Shown: positions 19,997 through 28,210 of the stretch, one piece after another
How positions within the stretch are numbered: position 1 is the stretch's first letter
Layout of the letters: the number at the start of each line of letters is the position of its first letter
Origin: Acinetobacter tibetensis
GTDB taxonomy: Bacteria; Pseudomonadota; Gammaproteobacteria; Pseudomonadales; Moraxellaceae
Direction: 5' to 3'
Assembly (NCBI RefSeq): GCF_023824315.1
Contig: NZ_CP098732.1
Coordinates: 2,046,001 to 2,110,000 of the forward strand
DNA: 64,000 nucleotides
Notes under the pieces: model-generated
The model's input: the letters and a program-made list of their open reading frames with translations, nothing else
What the model was told of the DNA's origin: nothing
Databases searched by the model: none
Translations under genes and position numbers: made by a program

Positions 19997-20387
19997 AAAA
20001 TGAAAAAACTACAAAAAAAGTAAAAAAAAAGTAAAAAAAATGCAGTTTTCTTGCTCACTTTTTCTAAGACAATGGTATCATACGCGCCACGAAAGCTTTG
20101 TGCTGCAAACTCCTCGCTAATTTTCACAACAACTACTAGTTTTGCCAATGCGCTTTATTCCAGATAATGCGTAGGGTATCTATTTTTTGTTTTGATTTGA
20201 TCAGTAACAAATATTAAATTATTGTTACGTATGTTTTTTGATCAATGTAGCTGGATTGTGGCAAGCTAAATGTACGAGTTTTAGAACTCCTCGTTTTAGG
20301 ATCTAAAACGGAGTTCATTTATTTTTTATAGACAACATTAATATATCGCTTTACCCAAGTGGTATCTGATTTTTCGGATTAATTCGC
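19997..20387 (+). promoter_or_regulatory. fis upstream region with a strong stem-loop
   Basis: About 390 bp without an ORF. At 20284-20316 lies a near-perfect hairpin (GAACTCC-T-CGTTTTAG, GAT loop, CTAAAACG-GAGTTC) followed by the T-rich ATTTATTTTTTATAG. It can act as a terminator or attenuator ahead of fis, or as the 3' end of a small RNA whose promoter may lie near TATCAT at about 20077. Just before it, 20012-20040 is a run of AAAAAAGTAAAAAAAAAGT-type sequence. Confidence 0.5.
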
Positions 20388-20657
20388 ATGAATAGCAAAT
20401 CTCCTATTTTTACTGCACAATCTGATGTTGCTCTACGTATTCACGTAGATCGCGCAGTTCGCCATTACTTTGCTCAATTGCAAGGCGAGCAACCTTCTCA
20501 GGTCTATGACATGGTGCTAGCAGAAATGGAGAAACCTCTTTTATCTGTAGTTCTTGAGTATACGCGTGGTAATCAAACACGTGCTGCCGAGATTCTTGGA
20601 CTGAACCGTGGCACTTTACGTAAAAAGTTGAAAGCTCACGGTTTAATGAGTGAATAA
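20388..20657 (+). CDS. fis: DNA-binding protein Fis
   Basis: 89 residues. Fis is a homodimeric nucleoid protein that bends DNA and regulates stable RNA genes and recombination. The C-terminal helix-turn-helix [20 protein letters not shown] and KKLKAHGL (about residues 59-86) is the family signature. The N-terminal part is shorter than in enteric Fis (98 residues), but the central helices ([30 protein letters not shown]) are complete. The gene follows a long leader with a stem-loop and has its own terminator, and is followed by purH. Confidence 0.93.
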   Translation: MNSKSPIFTAQSDVALRIHVDRAVRHYFAQLQGEQPSQVYDMVLAEMEKPLLSVVLEYTRGNQTRAAEILGLNRGTLRKKLKAHGLMSE

Positions 20658-20661
20658 ATGA

Positions 20662-20695
20662 TAAAATGCTTGCGGCTTCCGCGGGCATTTTTTTT
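20662..20695 (+). terminator. Intrinsic terminator after fis
   Basis: AAAATGC-TT-GCGG-CTT-CCGC-G-GGCATTTTTTTT: outer AATGC/GCATT and inner GCGG/CCGC stems with an 8-base T-run, five bases after the fis stop codon. Confidence 0.9.
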
Positions 20696-20747
20696 ACCTG
20701 CTATTTTTAGCTTTTTGTTTTAATCCTTGATAACTGTGACGAAGATC

Positions 20748-22322
20748 ATGACCATTAAACGCGCATTAATCTCTGTTTCCGATAAAACTGGTATTGTTGA
20801 GTTCGCTCAAAACCTTTCTGCTCTAGGGGTAGAAATTTTATCAACTGGCGGTACATATAAGTTGCTTAAAGACAACAACATCGCAGTTGTAGAAGTTTCA
20901 GAGCACACAGGTTTCCCAGAAATGATGGATGGTCGTGTAAAAACTTTACACCCAAAAATTCATGGCGGTATTTTAGCTCGTCGTGGTTTAGACGAAGCAG
21001 TAATGGCTGAACACAACATCGATGCAATTGACTTGGTGGTTGTAAACCTTTATCCATTCGCTGCAACAGTCGCTAAACCAAACTGTTCACTTGCAGATGC
21101 GATTGAAAATATCGACATCGGTGGCCCAACAATGGTTCGTGCTGCTGCGAAAAACCATGCCTCTGTAGGTATTGTGGTTAATGCTACAGACTATGACACT
21201 GTTGTTGCTGAGCTTAAAGCAAATGGCGCTTTGTCTTATGAAACTCGTTTTGACTTAGCCGTTAAAGCATTTGAACATACAGCACAATATGACGGCATGA
21301 TTGCTTCTTATCTAGGCGCTCGCGTTGGTAAAGAAGAAGGTCAAGCAGACAAGTTTGCACGTACTTTCAATACACAATTAAATAAAGTTCAAGACTTGCG
21401 TTATGGTGAAAACCCACACCAGTCAGCAGCATTCTATGTAGAAAGCACAGCAACTGAAGCCTCTGTTTCAACTGCGAAACAGCTTCAAGGTAAAGAGCTT
21501 TCTTACAACAATATTGCAGATACAGATGCCGCACTTGAATGTGTGAAATCATTTGCAAAACCAGCTTGCGTCATCGTTAAACATGCGAACCCTTGTGGTG
21601 TTGCTGTGTCTTTAGATGGTATTCAAGCAGCATATGACTTGGCTTATGCAACAGACCCTGAATCAGCGTTCGGTGGCATCATTGCATTCAACCGTGAATT
21701 AGACGTTGCAACAGCACAAGCGATTGTTGACCGTCAATTCGTGGAAGTGATCATTGCGCCAAGCATCGCTGAAGGCGTACTTGAAGTAACAGGCGCGAAA
21801 AAGAATGTTCGTGTTCTCGTTTGCGGTGAATTACCAGCAATTGACGAACGTGCTCCACAGTTGGACTACAAACGTGTAAACGGCGGTTTATTGGTTCAAG
21901 AGCAAGACTTAGGCATGATCACTAAAGATGACCTTAAAGTCGTAACTAAGCGTGCCCCTACTGAACAAGAAATTGACGACCTAATTTTTGCATGGAAAGT
22001 TGCAAAATATGTGAAGTCGAATGCGATTGTTTATGCGAAAAATCGCCAAACAATTGGTGTGGGCGCAGGTCAAATGAGCCGCGTGAACTCAGCACGTATT
22101 GCAGCAATTAAAGCTGAACATGCTGGCTTAGTGGTTGAAGGTGCTGTAATGGCGTCTGATGCATTCTTCCCATTCCGTGATGGTATTGATAATGCAGCGA
22201 AAGCAGGCATTAAATGTATTATTCAACCGGGCGGTTCTATGCGTGATGAAGAAACGATTGCTGCTGCTGATGAAGCGGGTATTGCCATGGTCTTCACAGG
22301 TATGCGTCATTTCCGTCATTAA
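20748..22322 (+). CDS. purH: Bifunctional AICAR transformylase/IMP cyclohydrolase
   Basis: 524 residues. It carries out the last two steps of IMP synthesis. The start is the ATG at 20748 ([20 protein letters not shown]); a seven-codon in-frame extension upstream is not conserved. The N-terminal MGS-like IMP cyclohydrolase domain spans about residues 1-190 ([26 protein letters not shown]). The AICAR transformylase domain follows, with [26 protein letters not shown] and [14 protein letters not shown]. The C-terminal [17 protein letters not shown] and [12 protein letters not shown] are intact. It is followed by a repeat element and then purD, so the two purine genes form an operon-like pair, as in many Gammaproteobacteria. 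Confidence 0.97.
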   Translation: MTIKRALISVSDKTGIVEFAQNLSALGVEILSTGGTYKLLKDNNIAVVEVSEHTGFPEMMDGRVKTLHPKIHGGILARRGLDEAVMAEHNIDAIDLVVVNLYPFAATVAKPNCSLADAIENIDIGGPTMVRAAAKNHASVGIVVNATDYDTVVAELKANGALSYETRFDLAVKAFEHTAQYDGMIASYLGARVGKEEGQADKFARTFNTQLNKVQDLRYGENPHQSAAFYVESTATEASVSTAKQLQGKELSYNNIADTDAALECVKSFAKPACVIVKHANPCGVAVSLDGIQAAYDLAYATDPESAFGGIIAFNRELDVATAQAIVDRQFVEVIIAPSIAEGVLEVTGAKKNVRVLVCGELPAIDERAPQLDYKRVNGGLLVQEQDLGMITKDDLKVVTKRAPTEQEIDDLIFAWKVAKYVKSNAIVYAKNRQTIGVGAGQMSRVNSARIAAIKAEHAGLVVEGAVMASDAFFPFRDGIDNAAKAGIKCIIQPGGSMRDEETIAAADEAGIAMVFTGMRHFRH

Positions 22323-22345
22323 TTTACAATAATTCATATTCAAAA

Positions 22346-22447
22346 ATCCCCCTAAATCCCCCTTTAAAAAGGGGGACTTGTCATGAATTAAAGGGCTCTT
22401 TAAATTCGTGATGCCCCTCCCTTTTCAAAGGGAGGCTGGGAGGGATT
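22346..22447. repeat. Intergenic palindromic repeat, copy 2
   Basis: About 102 bp between purH and purD. One end reads AATCCCCCTAAATCCCCCTT; the other, inverted, is AAAGGGAGGCTGGGAGGGATT. Inner inverted arms are CCCCCTTTAAAAAGGGGG and CCCTCCCTTTTCAAAGGGAGG. It belongs to the same family as 5517-5624. It leaves only 17 bp before the purD ATG and lies within the presumed purHD transcript. Confidence 0.8.
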
Positions 22448-22464
22448 AAAAAAAGGATAGTAAG

Positions 22465-23748
22465 ATGAACATTTTAGTTTTGGGTAGTGGCGGTCGTGAA
22501 CATGCTTTGTCATGGAAAATCGCTCAAGATGAAAAAGTAGCTAAGGTATTTGTTGCGCCTGGTAATGCAGGAACTGCAACTGAAGATAAATGTGAAAACG
22601 TTGCATTAGACATTCAAAATAATCCTGCAATTATTGAATTTGCTCAAAATAATGCAGTTGATTTAATTGTGGTCGGTCCAGAAGCTCCACTTGTAAATGG
22701 TGTAGTTGATGCATGTCGTGAAGCAGGTCTTAAAATTTGGGGACCAACTCAATTTGCTGCACAGCTAGAAGGCTCAAAAGCTTTCGCGAAACACTTTTTA
22801 AAACGTCATAATATTCCAACTGCGTTTTATGATGTATTCACAGAAGTCGATGCTGCCAAAGCTTATGTAACAGAACATGGTGCTCCTATCGTCATTAAAG
22901 CCGATGGTCTTGCTGCGGGTAAAGGCGTAATTGTTGCAATGACCAACGATGAAGCTTTTGCAGCGATTGATGACATGTTAGCTGGAAACAAATTTGGTGA
23001 TGCTGGTTCTCGTGTTGTTGTTGAACAATTCCTTGCAGGTGAAGAAGCCTCTTTCATTTGTATGATTGATGGTGACAACATCCTTCCTATGGCAACTTCT
23101 CAAGATCATAAGCGCATCTTTGAAGGTGACCAAGGTCCAAACACGGGTGGTATGGGTGCATACTCTCCTGCCCCAGTGGTTACTCCTGAAGTCTTTGATC
23201 GCGTCATGGCTGAAATTATGCGTCCAACTGTGGAAGGCATGAAAAAAGATGGTCATGTTTACACTGGCTTCTTATATGCAGGCCTTATGATTGATGGGCA
23301 AGGTCAACCACGTGTAATCGAATTTAACTGCCGTTTTGGTGACCCTGAAACACAACCGATTATGATGCGTTTAAAATCTTCACTGGTCGATTTGGTTGAA
23401 GCTGGTATTGCAGGCAATCTCCCAGCAGAAGCGGAATGGGATGAACGCAAATCAATTGGTATTGTACTTGCAGCAGAAGGTTACCCAGAAACCGTTCGTA
23501 AAGGTGACGTGATTTCTGGTCTTGGTCAATCGCCAGAAAACACTAAAATCTTCCATGCAGGCACAGCAATGAGCGCTGACGGTCACATCTTGACTGCGGG
23601 TGGTCGTGTTTTATGTGTCACAGCGCTTGGTGATACCGTACTTGAAGCGCAAGTCAATGCTTTAGAAGTTTGTGGTCAAGTGACATTTACGGGTATGCAA
23701 TATCGTACAGATATTGGTTATCGTGCTATTGCACGTGAAAATGCATAA
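22465..23748 (+). CDS. purD: Phosphoribosylamine-glycine ligase
   Basis: 427 residues, usual length. It is the ATP-grasp enzyme that joins phosphoribosylamine and glycine to give GAR in purine synthesis. It starts MNILVLGSGGREHALSWKIA. The ATP-grasp elements GAPIVIKADGLAAGKGVIVA (about residues 131-150) and the GEEASFICMIDG segment are present, along with DQGPNTGGMGAYSPAP and EFNCRFGDPETQPIM (metal-binding Glu and Asn). AAAGGATAGTAAG precedes the ATG. Terminator at 23769-23799. Confidence 0.97.
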   Translation: MNILVLGSGGREHALSWKIAQDEKVAKVFVAPGNAGTATEDKCENVALDIQNNPAIIEFAQNNAVDLIVVGPEAPLVNGVVDACREAGLKIWGPTQFAAQLEGSKAFAKHFLKRHNIPTAFYDVFTEVDAAKAYVTEHGAPIVIKADGLAAGKGVIVAMTNDEAFAAIDDMLAGNKFGDAGSRVVVEQFLAGEEASFICMIDGDNILPMATSQDHKRIFEGDQGPNTGGMGAYSPAPVVTPEVFDRVMAEIMRPTVEGMKKDGHVYTGFLYAGLMIDGQGQPRVIEFNCRFGDPETQPIMMRLKSSLVDLVEAGIAGNLPAEAEWDERKSIGIVLAAEGYPETVRKGDVISGLGQSPENTKIFHAGTAMSADGHILTAGGRVLCVTALGDTVLEAQVNALEVCGQVTFTGMQYRTDIGYRAIARENA

Positions 23749-23768
23749 CTCGCATTTATACAGTAGTA

Positions 23769-23799
23769 GAAAAACCCGCTAATTTTGCGGGTTTTTTTA
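23769..23799 (+). terminator. Intrinsic terminator after purD
   Basis: AAAACCCGC-TAATTTT-GCGGGTTTTTTT: perfect stem and T-run. Confidence 0.93.
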
Positions 23800-23911
23800 A
23801 TTTTATCATTACCTAGAAAGACTGTAACTGAAGCAAAAACATCATTCTTCATGCTTCATTTAGCATTTTCAGCTCTTTTTTAACACCTAGCTCAGAGGAT
23901 CGTGATATTGA

Positions 23912-23986
23912 TTACGAACTTGAAACTTCAATTTCAAGCTCCCGTGGTGACATTCCAAACCATTTTTTACAAACGCGACTTAAATA
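23912..23986 (-). pseudogene. AraC-family regulator remnant (C-terminal tail)
   Basis: On the minus strand these 25 codons read YLSRVCKKWFGMSPRELEIE then VSSS-stop. That is the end of an AraC/XylS helix-turn-helix domain, where F-x-R-x-F-K-x-W-x-G-x-[ST]-P is conserved. A TGA sits directly upstream in frame (23987-23989), so no intact gene remains. A second AraC-like piece lies nearby on the opposite strand. Confidence 0.7.
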
Positions 23987-24016
23987 TCACTTTAGATTTC
24001 TTACATCAAGCAATTC

Positions 24017-24112
24017 ATGACTTTAGCTGAACGCCACGACTTAAACTTTAGTCTTATATATAAGAAACTAGGTTACCCAGACTCATCACAAATATTCCAA
24101 GCAGTCATTTAA
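24017..24112 (+). pseudogene. AraC-family regulator remnant (HTH segment)
   Basis: A 31-residue frame, MTLAERHDLNFSLIYKKLGY followed by PDSSQIFQAVI-stop. KKLGYPDSSQIFQAV is the recognition-helix region of AraC/XylS proteins (LGYSDSSNFSRAF type). Nothing before or after it in frame completes the domain. It is probably a fossil of the same or a related gene as 23912-23986, but on the other strand. Confidence 0.6.
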
Positions 24113-24643
24113 ATTTATAAAAAAACTCAATAATTTCATATTATTAAAACAATTAAACACATTCAATTTTCATTAATTATTCATTTTTCGTATGTCTATT
24201 GGATAAAATCTTATAAAGCATAATATTTCAGCACAATTAATAAATCCAACAGATTAATTTAAAACAATATATTGTTTTTATTATTATTTTATCTAAAACC
24301 CACATTTTCTTTTGCGACTAAACAGATAAACATTGCATTCTTATTCACTATATCGAATATAGTTTTATTGTTATCATAGCGTAACTTTTTAAGACTTCAA
24401 AAGCTGTTTCGACAGTAATACGATGTGATTTCAATATCATAACGTGAAAATTTTGAATTTCTTAATACGAAATTATTTTGGTCTTGTTGGGATGAAGCGA
24501 ACTTTTAGCTCGGTATATAGCTAGAAAATCGCAAAGTACCGAATTTTTATCAGACAACTTCATTCATCGTGAGCATCGGATATTTATTTAGCATGTCTTT
24601 ATAATGTGAAACGATGAAATGATGTCTGTACTAGGAAATATTC
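24113..24643. other. Intergenic region upstream of metQ
   Basis: About 530 A+T-rich bases with no ORF I can support. A TATAAT at 24600-24605 lies about 40 bp before the metQ ATG and is a plausible -10 element; the matching -35 is weak. I see no SAM riboswitch and no convincing MetJ-type operator. Confidence 0.4.
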
Positions 24644-25519
24644 ATGAAAAAGCTATTTAGCGTTTTATTGAGTGCATCTGTGTTAACACTCAGTGCCTGC
24701 AGCAAACAGGAAGCTCCTGCTACTGAAACCAAAACTGATGCGGCAACAACTACAGAACAAACCGTAGTCATGGCTTCAACTGGCTCTGACGCTGATATCT
24801 GGCGTTTTATTGCAACCCTTCCTGAAACGAAACAAGCAGGCATTAAGCTTGAAGTGAAAAACTTTACTGACTACGTGGCAATGAACACTGCTGTAGCCAA
24901 TAAAGAAATCGACATTAACGCATTCCAATCTTACGCTTACCTTGTTGCCTTCAATGCCAACAATAAAGATAAAATTGCGCCAGTTTCTACGACTTACCTT
25001 GAGCCTATGGGTATTTATTCAAGCAAAGTGAAAAAGCTTGATGAATTCCAGACTGGTGCAACCATTGCCATTCCTAATGATGGTGCTAACGAATCACGCG
25101 CATTGTTATTGCTTCAATCTGCTGGCTTAGTAAAATTAAAAGCTGGTTTTGATGATGTAAAAGGTACACCTGCTGACATCGTTGAAAACAACAAGAAAAT
25201 CGTCATCAAACCAATTCAAATGGCTACTGCTGTTCGTGTTAAAGACGAAGTAGATGCAATTGTATTGGGCAACACCTTGGCTATGGAAGGTGGTTTAAAT
25301 GTATTGAAAGATGCTATTTACTATGAGCCAGTTGATCAAACCACGAAGATGAATGTCAACATTTTAGCGGTTGCAGAATCACGTAAAGATGACCCTGTAT
25401 TGAAAAAAGTGGGTGAGCTTTACCACACCAAAGCTGTAGAACAATATGTTCAAGAACACTTTGGCGGTACTAAAATTGATGTAAACAAACCTGTTAGCTA
25501 TCTTACCGAAAGCAAATAG
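24644..25519 (+). CDS. metQ: Methionine ABC transporter substrate-binding lipoprotein
   Basis: 291 residues of the NlpA/MetQ family. The signal peptide ends in a lipobox, LTLSACSKQ, with the lipidated Cys near residue 19, so the protein is anchored in the membrane facing the periplasm. A Thr/Glu/Ala-rich linker follows. The binding domain shows FTDYVAMNTAVANKEIDINA and FQSYAYL (about residues 75-101), typical of methionine-binding proteins, and AIPNDGANESRALLLLQSAG. It is the first gene of metQ-metN-metI. A terminator-like hairpin separates it from metN, which would let the binding protein be made in excess. Confidence 0.92.
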   Translation: MKKLFSVLLSASVLTLSACSKQEAPATETKTDAATTTEQTVVMASTGSDADIWRFIATLPETKQAGIKLEVKNFTDYVAMNTAVANKEIDINAFQSYAYLVAFNANNKDKIAPVSTTYLEPMGIYSSKVKKLDEFQTGATIAIPNDGANESRALLLLQSAGLVKLKAGFDDVKGTPADIVENNKKIVIKPIQMATAVRVKDEVDAIVLGNTLAMEGGLNVLKDAIYYEPVDQTTKMNVNILAVAESRKDDPVLKKVGELYHTKAVEQYVQEHFGGTKIDVNKPVSYLTESK

Positions 25520-25537
25520 TAATATAATGCTGCAAAC

Positions 25538-25569
25538 AAAACAGGCAAAGTGACTTTGCCTGTTTTTTC
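25538..25569 (+). terminator. Terminator between metQ and metN
   Basis: AAAACAGGCAAAG-TGA-CTTTGCCTGTTTTTT: 9-bp core stem (25542-25550 with 25554-25562), extended by A/T pairs and followed by a T-run. Transcripts for metNI must read through it or start beyond it. Confidence 0.88.
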
Positions 25570-25591
25570 ATTTTGTACAGTTTTTGACGCT

Positions 25592-26617
25592 ATGATTGAA
25601 TTTAAAGACATTTCAAAACACTACGAGCTCAAAGGTCAAACCATACGTGCTCTGGATAACATTAACCTGACTATTCCAGATGGCAGTATTTTTGGCATTA
25701 TTGGCTATAGTGGTGCAGGTAAAAGTACCTTAATCCGTCTGATTAATTTGCTTGAACGTCCTACGCAAGGTCAGGTCATTATTCGTGACACCGACTTTAC
25801 AGCCTTGGATGCACGTTCATTACGTCAAGAACGTGCAAATATCGGTATGATTTTTCAGCACTTCAATTTACTGCAAACCAAAACGGTGGCAGCCAATATT
25901 GAAATGCCATTGAAGCTTTTAGGCTTTTCCAAAGCGGAAAGAGAAAAACGCCTGAATGAACTACTCGAATTTATCGATCTGAAGCATAAAAAAGATGCTT
26001 ATCCCGATGAACTTTCTGGTGGTCAAAAGCAACGTGTTGGTATTGCACGTGCGTTGGCGAATCATCCAAAAATCTTACTTTGCGATGAAGCAACTTCAGC
26101 ACTTGATCCTCAAACCACAAAATCAGTTTTAGCATTGTTAAAAAAGATTAATCAGGAACAAGGCATTACCATTGTGATGGTGACGCATGAAATGGACGTG
26201 ATTGAATCAGTTTGTGACTATGTGGCAGTGATGGAACAAGGCAAAGTGATTGAAACAGGGCCTACCCTTGAAATTTTCAGTCAGCCGCAACATCCAACGA
26301 CCAAGAACTTCATTCAAACTGTGTTACAGCAGCAATTGCCGATCAATATTCTTAATAATTTAGAGAATCAAAATCAGCACAGTATTTATAGCTTGCAATT
26401 CTTAGGCACTTCCGCTCAAGAAACTGTGGTTCAAGCTGCAATTAAACAATTTGATATTAGTTTGAATATCTTATTTGCCAACATGACCGAAATTAATGGT
26501 TCGGTAATTGGGCAGATGTTTATTCAGTTATTGGGCGATCCAGACATCATTCAAGAGACAATTGCATTCTTTGAGCAACATGGTGTGAAAGTTGAACAAT
26601 CTGGAGTCTGCGAATGA
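25592..26617 (+). CDS. metN: Methionine ABC transporter ATP-binding protein
   Basis: 341 residues. ATPase of the D/L-methionine importer, cytoplasmic side. The start ATG at 25592 (MIEFKDISKHYELKGQTIRA) is the family N-terminus; upstream in-frame codons run through the terminator. Walker A GYSGAGKST (about residue 39), the Q-loop FQHFNLL, the ABC signature LSGGQKQR (about residue 140), Walker B ILLCDEATSALDPQ and the H-loop VTHEMD are all intact. Residues from about 265 form the C-terminal NIL/ACT-like domain through which methionine inhibits transport. The ATG of metI overlaps its stop by four bases. Confidence 0.96.
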   Translation: MIEFKDISKHYELKGQTIRALDNINLTIPDGSIFGIIGYSGAGKSTLIRLINLLERPTQGQVIIRDTDFTALDARSLRQERANIGMIFQHFNLLQTKTVAANIEMPLKLLGFSKAEREKRLNELLEFIDLKHKKDAYPDELSGGQKQRVGIARALANHPKILLCDEATSALDPQTTKSVLALLKKINQEQGITIVMVTHEMDVIESVCDYVAVMEQGKVIETGPTLEIFSQPQHPTTKNFIQTVLQQQLPINILNNLENQNQHSIYSLQFLGTSAQETVVQAAIKQFDISLNILFANMTEINGSVIGQMFIQLLGDPDIIQETIAFFEQHGVKVEQSGVCE

Positions 26618-27309
26618 GAGATTTAATCGTACAATGGCTGACAGACCTTACGGCACCATTTTGGCATAGTTCACTCAGTATTGACCAATTTGTCACGGCT
26701 ATGCAGGAAACGTTTCACATGGTGTTTTTTGCTATGCTGTTTGGTTCAATTTGGGGTTTTATTCAAGCCATTGCCTTATTAGTGACGCGTCCAAATGGTA
26801 TTTTACCAAATCGTGTGGTTTATCATGTATTAAACCCGATTGTGAATGCCTTACGTTCATTACCATTTATTATTTTACTCATTGCAGTCATTCCACTGAC
26901 TAAAGTACTTGTGGGGACTTCTATTGGTACGTGGGCAGCCATTGTTCCACTCACCATTTATGTAGGGCCTTATATTGGTCGTCTGATTGAAACTTCACTC
27001 CTAGAAGTCAATGAAGGGATTATTGAATCCGCTCAAGCAATGGGTGCGAGTCCTTGGCAAATCATTTTCAAATTTATTGTACCTGAAGCGCGCAGTTCGC
27101 TTATTTTGAACTTAACGACTGCCACCATTAGCCTGATTGGTGCCACTGCGATGGCGGGTGCTGTAGGTGCTGGTGGTATTGGTGACCTTGCTATTTCTTA
27201 TGGTTACCAACGTTTTGACACCAGTGTGGTCATCCTCACAGTAATTGTTCTACTGATTTTAGTACAGTTAGTACAAAGCTTTGGTGACTGGTTGTCTCGT
27301 TTAAGATAA
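26614..27309 (+). CDS. metI: Methionine ABC transporter permease
   Basis: 231 residues with about five or six membrane helices. Permease of the methionine importer. The family's LNPIVNALRSLPFIILLIAV lies near residue 73-92, and the EAA loop that contacts MetN is ESAQAMGASPWQIIFKFIVP (about residues 136-155). AMAGAVGAGGIGDLAISYGY near residue 185-204 is also diagnostic. Translation is coupled to metN through ATGA (26614-26617). The terminator after it closes the unit. Confidence 0.95.
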   Translation: MRDLIVQWLTDLTAPFWHSSLSIDQFVTAMQETFHMVFFAMLFGSIWGFIQAIALLVTRPNGILPNRVVYHVLNPIVNALRSLPFIILLIAVIPLTKVLVGTSIGTWAAIVPLTIYVGPYIGRLIETSLLEVNEGIIESAQAMGASPWQIIFKFIVPEARSSLILNLTTATISLIGATAMAGAVGAGGIGDLAISYGYQRFDTSVVILTVIVLLILVQLVQSFGDWLSRLR

Positions 27310-27321
27310 AACAGATCTTTT

Positions 27322-27347
27322 AAAGCTCCCTAAGTGGGAGCTTTTTT
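27322..27347 (+). terminator. Intrinsic terminator after metI
   Basis: AAAGCTCCC-TAAGT-GGGAGCTTTTTT: perfect stem and T-run. Confidence 0.92.
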
Positions 27348-27400
27348 CGAATCCGAAATTTATATAATCAGCATAACAACAAACAAAGCCCAACTTAATC

Positions 27401-28015
27401 ATGAAAATAAAGACGATATTAATGAGCCTTTGTGTGCTTTCGACAGCCAGCTATGCAAATACTATTTCTTATAATTATGTCACTAGTGTCAAAGTCAATC
27501 AGATTGAACTGAATGCTGCGGTATCAGCAGATCAAGTCAACAAATTGATCAAAACTGGGAAGACTAAAACCCATAAAGTCTATTCAGAATGTACTGGGAA
27601 CTATGAATACAGTTTAAATCCCTCACCCAATAAAACACTAAAATTTGAAATCTTCACTGAAGATAATCCCAAAATCAAAGATGAACAATTTTATCAAAAT
27701 AAATCCAGTTTCAAACAATTAGGGCAAACCCAAGGTCGTATCTGAATGACTTGGAACAATACCAAAGACATGTCTGAAAATATTTTTGTACAAAACATCC
27801 ATATCTCACCGCAATATTCATTACAGCAATTTAAACAAGATTTTAAACACAGTGCTCGCAGCATCAATCCGTCAGGAGAAGCACAAGTCCTGATATTAGA
27901 AAACAATCAAGTCAAAGCGTATTTGAATCATCCTCAAGAGTTCAGTCCACCCTACACAGCTTATCTCAACTTTCAGTTTAAGAACGGAAAACTAGCGCAA
28001 TTCGCCATTCAGTAA
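27401..28015 (+). pseudogene. Secreted protein gene interrupted by an in-frame TGA
   Basis: Two ORFs of 114 and 89 codons lie in the same frame with only one codon between them: TGA at 27743-27745, then ATG at 27746. Read through, they give one protein of about 204 residues. It has a signal peptide (MKIKTILMSLCVLSTASYA-NT), a middle part ending FKQLGQTQGRI, and a second half starting MTWNNTKDMSENIFVQNIHI and ending FKNGKLAQFAIQ. The second half has no signal peptide or ribosome site of its own. The simplest reading is a TGG (Trp) to TGA nonsense mutation. I do not recognise the family. Two separate small genes remain possible. Confidence 0.62.
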
Positions 28016-28210
28016 GCGCTTGGTTGTTAAGTCTATCCACCCATTTCTTAAATCTGCCTATGAAATGGATTCTAAATTTTGGATGCGACAAAATAAAACA
28101 AGCCTGCAAAGGCTTTCAAGCTACTAAATCTTAACCAATTCATTTCAATTAAACTCAGATTAAGCGCATAGCGTGCTAAACTATTGAGTGGTTTTTGCAG
28201 GAACTCATTT

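Noticed and set aside
24113..24643. SAM riboswitch or MetJ operator upstream of metQ
   Set aside because: I looked for riboswitch-like helices and AGACGTCT-type boxes and saw none I could defend.
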